A stretch of DNA of 64,000 nucleotides, taken from positions 1 through 64,000 of the forward strand of contig NZ_JAEACT010000005.1 in the NCBI RefSeq assembly GCF_021432385.1, in the 5' to 3' direction. The notes below the pieces were generated by a model that saw nothing but the letters and a program-made list of their open reading frames with translations, was not told the origin of the DNA and did no database searches. Position numbers and translations under genes: made by a program. Position 1 is the first letter of the stretch, and every line of letters starts with the position of its first letter. Shown in pieces: positions 61,135 through 64,000 of this stretch. This DNA is from Clostridium hydrogenum (GTDB taxonomy: Bacteria > Bacillota > Clostridia > Clostridiales > Clostridiaceae).

Positions 61135-61407
61135 ACAGTCAACACACAAAGTGGGTGTTTCTTGAAAATAAAACAGCCATAACAACTACTGTTTGGATAA
61201 TGAGTTATCTAAAACAATGTACAACAACTTAATTGATTATAAATTAAAGATGTAATTACTAAAATTAAAAAGAAAAGTTTAATTAGGAATACTTTAAATA
61301 TGTTTGGCTCGGGATAAAAAAATGGATAAAATATATACCTAAATGCAGGTAAATAGGTGGGTTAGGAAATAGTGATATTCTCCCGCTATTTGGAAGGAAG
61401 TGGAAAC

Positions 61408-62367
61408 ATGATACATACAATACAATTATATGTAGCTCTTAATAATAAAAATATAGATTATATAACTAAAAAATTTAATAAAAATATTAAATTTGTAACG
61501 GATGATATTGATAATATGTTTATGGCGTGCAAGTCTACAATAACAAAAAAATATAATATTTGGAGTTTATATATTGTAATAGATATTATTAAGGTATTAG
61601 GAACGCCTAAGTTTCATGAATTGGATTATCCAAGAGTACAAAATTATATAGAAGGTTATATGAACCAATATGGTCTAAATTTTAGTGATGCTACACTGAT
61701 AAGAGTGGATTATAGGCTGGATGTATGTATACCTAATAAGAAGGAAAGGGAAATTCTTTTTAAAATATATAAGAAAGCTATAGAAAAATATGGTTTTAAG
61801 AAGAAGTACAGTTGTTTTAAAACTACAGTGTATTTTAATACAAGAAGTACACAAACCACTGCGTATGATAAAGAACAGGAAAGAATAAGCAATGGAAAAA
61901 ATATATGTAGCTATGAAAAAAATGTAATTCGATTTGAATTTAGAATACAAAATAGGCATTTAAATAATAAGAAACATAAACAAGGTGTAGATAAGAAATT
62001 AATAAATTATTTTAACAACAAAAGCTATTTAGAGTATATGCATAAGAATTTTGAAGCAATTCTATACAAAGGAGATTATTACAAGATATATAGAGCAGAG
62101 ACAATAATTAATAGAAGCAATTTATCAATAAAATATAAAAAAATGATGAGAGAGTTTTTAAGCGATGTTTCAATCCATGGAATAACATACGTTAAAAATA
62201 AACTAAATCAAGATGGAAAATTAGTATACAGCAAATATCAGTTTAACAACATAATTAAATTACTTAGTAAGCTTAATATAAATCCGATTCTAATACCTAA
62301 AAATATAGAGGCTCCCAGTGTTATTATAAATCCATTCACAGAAAATATATTTACTAATGTAGCTTAA
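61408..62367 (+). CDS. Filamentous-phage-type replication initiator (gene II/X family)
   Basis: A 319-residue protein. The pattern SDATLIRVDYRLDV, KTTVYFNTRSTQTTAYDKEQE and NVIRFEFRIQNRHLN matches the gene II/X-type phage/plasmid replication proteins, in which a tyrosine nicks one strand to start rolling-circle replication. The Tyr in TAYDKE is conserved; the nicking Tyr itself I cannot assign. The ATG at 61408 follows GGAAGTGGAAA. The gene suggests the element can replicate as a circle or a filamentous-phage-like genome. No coat protein genes are seen before 64000. Confidence 0.78.
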   Translation: MIHTIQLYVALNNKNIDYITKKFNKNIKFVTDDIDNMFMACKSTITKKYNIWSLYIVIDIIKVLGTPKFHELDYPRVQNYIEGYMNQYGLNFSDATLIRVDYRLDVCIPNKKEREILFKIYKKAIEKYGFKKKYSCFKTTVYFNTRSTQTTAYDKEQERISNGKNICSYEKNVIRFEFRIQNRHLNNKKHKQGVDKKLINYFNNKSYLEYMHKNFEAILYKGDYYKIYRAETIINRSNLSIKYKKMMREFLSDVSIHGITYVKNKLNQDGKLVYSKYQFNNIIKLLSKLNINPILIPKNIEAPSVIINPFTENIFTNVA

Positions 62368-62412
62368 TTATAGGTTTGGATTAAAGATAATATAAAAGAT
62401 TTAATTTTATAA

Positions 62413-62547
62413 GGGGGGGGGATTATATAAGTGATAAAAAGATAAAGTAAGGTGATTAAAATTATATTATATCGTTTTTTAGATAAAAAGTTTAGTAAGT
62501 TAACTCCAGAATGTAGTGTTAATACAAATAAGAGGGAATTTTTTTAA
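62413..62547 (+). other. Nine-G run and a possible 31-codon frame
   Basis: A run of nine G (62413-62421) stands out in AT-rich DNA and could act as an over-strong ribosome site or a slippage-prone tract. A 31-codon frame starts at GTG 62452 and ends at TAA 62545-62547, but lacks a clear ribosome site and homologue. The rest of this 279-bp gap shows nothing else. Confidence 0.3.
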
Positions 62548-62646
62548 CAGCAAATACTTAATGTCGATATAAAAATATTTTTTGATGGCATTTAAGTTAT
62601 TTATGAATATTAGTATAAAATCAAGTTTTTATCTTAATAAATCTAA

Positions 62647-62979
62647 TTATATATCAAGTTGTCTTTTATATTCATATAAAATCTTGCCACTTTTTAATAT
62701 CTCAGATATAAAGGTTGTTTCATCATCTTTTAATTTAGCAACTTCTATATTAGTGTGAACTAATATATCTATAGGAATTTTTACGCCTCTTAAATACTTT
62801 CTTATTTGTCTACCTCTTTTATGTTTTTCAACATTCACATCTTTAATAATTAATAAGTCTAAATCACTATCTTCATTAGCTTTTCCATAGCAATAAGAGC
62901 CAAATAATATTATCTTATCGGGCTTAACATTAGTGACAATTAAGTTAACAATCTTATCTATATCACGATTATTTATCAT
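62647..62979 (-). CDS. Minimal nucleotidyltransferase (MNT-type)
   Basis: A 110-residue protein of the Pol-beta superfamily. The signature is ILFGSYCYGKANEDSDLDLLI, with GS and the DxD metal pair in the first third, and a third acidic residue in IPIDILVHT. Minimal NTs often form toxin-antitoxin pairs with HEPN proteins, where they AMPylate the partner, but no HEPN gene is adjacent. The start at 62979 follows AAGGAGG on the minus strand. Confidence 0.85.
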   Translation of the reverse strand: MINNRDIDKIVNLIVTNVKPDKIILFGSYCYGKANEDSDLDLLIIKDVNVEKHKRGRQIRKYLRGVKIPIDILVHTNIEVAKLKDDETTFISEILKSGKILYEYKRQLDI

Positions 62980-63112
62980 GTTAATACCTCCTTTTAACAT
63001 CATAATTAATTATATATTTTTTTATTAAAAAATCAATTAGAACCAAGGTGGTTTTGGTTATTTAAATCTTATAGATATTTGCTGACATTATATATTTATA
63101 AATATAATATAT

Positions 63113-63155
63113 AAAAATAAGGTAAATTATATTTGTAATAATTCACCTTATTTTT
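63113..63155. terminator. Bidirectional terminator
   Basis: AAAAATAAGGTAAATTAT pairs with ATAATTCACCTTATTTTT (one mismatch). It lies between the nucleotidyltransferase and the 162-residue unknown gene. Confidence 0.85.
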
Positions 63156-63208
63156 GCTTATATATTTTTAATATTTTTTTGCATCAATTACTTAGCTGAA
63201 AAAAAGCT

Positions 63209-63697
63209 TTATTTATTTTTATTTAGGAAGTCTAATAGGCATTGGGATATTATATCTTGCAGTTTTAAAAACGGATACTTGTTACTACAAACAGATGTAA
63301 ATTCATCATAAATTAAAGAATTAATCTTTATGTTTTTATTTAATATTTTATCTGATTGGGAGTATATTCTTTTATCCAATACTAAATAATTGTTGTCTAT
63401 TGCTTCTATTAGCTTTTTAAATTTATCAAAATTATTTTTTATGTATAAAAGTTGTTCTGATAAGTTTTTTTCTTGTTGTATAGTAAAACTATTATCCTTT
63501 ATAAATTTGTAGTATTTATTATCTCTTTTTATATATACATAATCGTCTTTACTCATTTCTTTACAGAAAGTAGAATAGCTTATATTAAGTTCAGATGAAA
63601 CATTTTTTAAGGAATTATCAGTGTATTTTTCCAATAATTTGTTTATTATTATTACTCGCTTAGCAGTGTCAAGCTCAAAGAAATCTTTTGTATTCAT
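63209..63697 (-). CDS. Uncharacterised 162-residue protein of the element
   Basis: A lysine- and asparagine-rich helical protein. The N-terminal part (SLKNVSSELNISYSTFCKEMSK) looks like a helix-turn-helix, suggesting DNA binding. The C-terminal part is helical with INSLIYDEFTSVCSNKYPFLKLQDIISQCLLDFL, a pattern somewhat like plasmid partition or copy-control proteins; this is only a resemblance. The codon use is even more AT-biased than the chromosome. GGAGATTTATAATT precedes the ATG. Confidence 0.55.
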   Translation of the reverse strand: MNTKDFFELDTAKRVIIINKLLEKYTDNSLKNVSSELNISYSTFCKEMSKDDYVYIKRDNKYYKFIKDNSFTIQQEKNLSEQLLYIKNNFDKFKKLIEAIDNNYLVLDKRIYSQSDKILNKNIKINSLIYDEFTSVCSNKYPFLKLQDIISQCLLDFLNKNK

Positions 63698-63773
63698 ATA
63701 ATTATAAATCTCCTTTACTTTTGTATCTTTTTATAATTATAGTAAGCAATATATATATTTATAACTATTGCTT

Positions 63774-63810
63774 AAAAAAATAACTGTAGTAATTTTTAAT
63801 GACTACAGTT
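63774..63810 (-). terminator. Terminator of the gene running off the window
   Basis: AACTGTAGT and ACTACAGTT form a 9-bp stem, with an A run on the plus strand (U run on the minus strand) at 63774-63780. Confidence 0.82.
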
Positions 63811-63825
63811 AAATAAATAATTTAA

Positions 63826-64000
63826 TTATTTATGTGATAATATTTCTATTCTTTCCAAGAGCTTAATTAATAAAAACGTTATTTGGCTATCTTCAAATAT
63901 ATTGTCAATTTTATTTTCCTTGTAAGGTTTAGTATGGCAAGAGTATGTTGCTAACTTTAACATATGATATTGATTAGCCCCATAAAAATCACTTAAAGTT
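63826..64000 (-). CDS. C-terminal fragment of an unknown gene (continues beyond window)
   Basis: An open minus-strand frame of 57 codons ends at TAA (63826-63828) and has no stop to the window edge. Visible residues include LSDFYGANQYHMLKLATYS and ITFLLIKLLERIEILSHK at the end. No family is recognised. A terminator immediately follows, which supports it being a real gene end. Confidence 0.6.
   Translation of the reverse strand, partial: TLSDFYGANQYHMLKLATYSCHTKPYKENKIDNIFEDSQITFLLIKLLERIEILSHK

Larger units (their letters stand above)
58831..64000. mobile_element. Integrative element beside tRNA-Arg (left part, incomplete)
   Basis: Contents in order: integrase-proximal non-coding end, tyrosine integrase, Xis-like protein, XRE repressor, divergent replication protein of the gene II/X type, nucleotidyltransferase, and small unknown genes. 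The AT content rises and gene density falls relative to the rest of the window. The right attachment site is beyond the window. Confidence 0.78.

Overview
The window is low-GC, AT-rich Firmicute DNA with strong AGGAGG-type ribosome sites, TTGACA/TATAAT promoters and U-tract terminators. Gene content points to a solventogenic Clostridium close to C. acetobutylicum: an [FeFe]-hydrogenase of the clostridial HydA type next to pyrE, a serC-serA-DUF1015 cluster with two seryl-tRNA synthetase genes, a UPF0182 membrane protein and phosphatidylserine decarboxylase. The species assignment is inference from remembered gene order and protein sequence; no search was run.

Layout. 1-5.3 kb: two tRNAs, then an ABC-2 exporter (ATPase plus two permeases) with a NarL-type two-component system. 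5.4-9.2 kb: HD-domain protein, NiaR-like repressor, UPF0182 protein. 9.2-11.6 kb: large palindromes and repeats around a DUF1062 gene, then an L,D-transpeptidase. 11.7-15.8 kb: T-box leader and serC-serA-DUF1015. 16.1-22.5 kb: a divergent serS paralogue, a TetR/EmrB-like exporter pair, and the standard serS. 22.8-26.3 kb: HAD hydrolase, an IS1202-like insertion sequence with 29-bp flanking direct repeats, a duplicated tRNA-Ser pair and a tRNA-Arg. 26.3-35.2 kb: an XRE-controlled gene trio, two tandem MerR/TipAS-like regulators with identical DNA-binding domains, and a lantibiotic-immunity-type ABC transporter with an OmpR-type two-component system. 35.2-44.6 kb: dcd, aminopeptidase, hydrolase, pyrE, CAT-like acetyltransferase, hydA, HD protein, secreted lipase-like hydrolase, psd. 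44-48 kb: a TetR regulator and YhgE/Pip-like exporter sharing an operator. 48-56.5 kb: a fructan/sucrose-type locus (two ABC permeases, lipoprotein, GH32, YesL-like protein, PfkB kinase, LacI repressor) with two copies of one operator. 56.5-58.6 kb: UbiB-like kinase and phasin-like protein. 58.75-64 kb: tRNA-Arg(CCU) followed by an integrative element (integrase, Xis-like, XRE repressor, filamentous-phage gene II/X-type replication protein) running off the window.

The most unusual signal is a family of about 200-bp intergenic repeats, with at least nine full or partial copies. Each intact copy has a cloverleaf-like core bounded by four or five tandem heptamers per side. Heptamer sequence differs between copies (CAGAGTA-type or CAATTCA-type), but the two sides of one copy match each other, so a long stem is kept. 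I do not know a published name for it. Two copies sit between a textbook MerR-type 19-bp-spacer promoter and the regulator gene it should drive. Other points worth attention are the concentration of serine functions (T-box, serC/serA, DUF1015 with no serB, two serS, four tRNA-Ser) and several regulator-operator pairs readable directly from the sequence.
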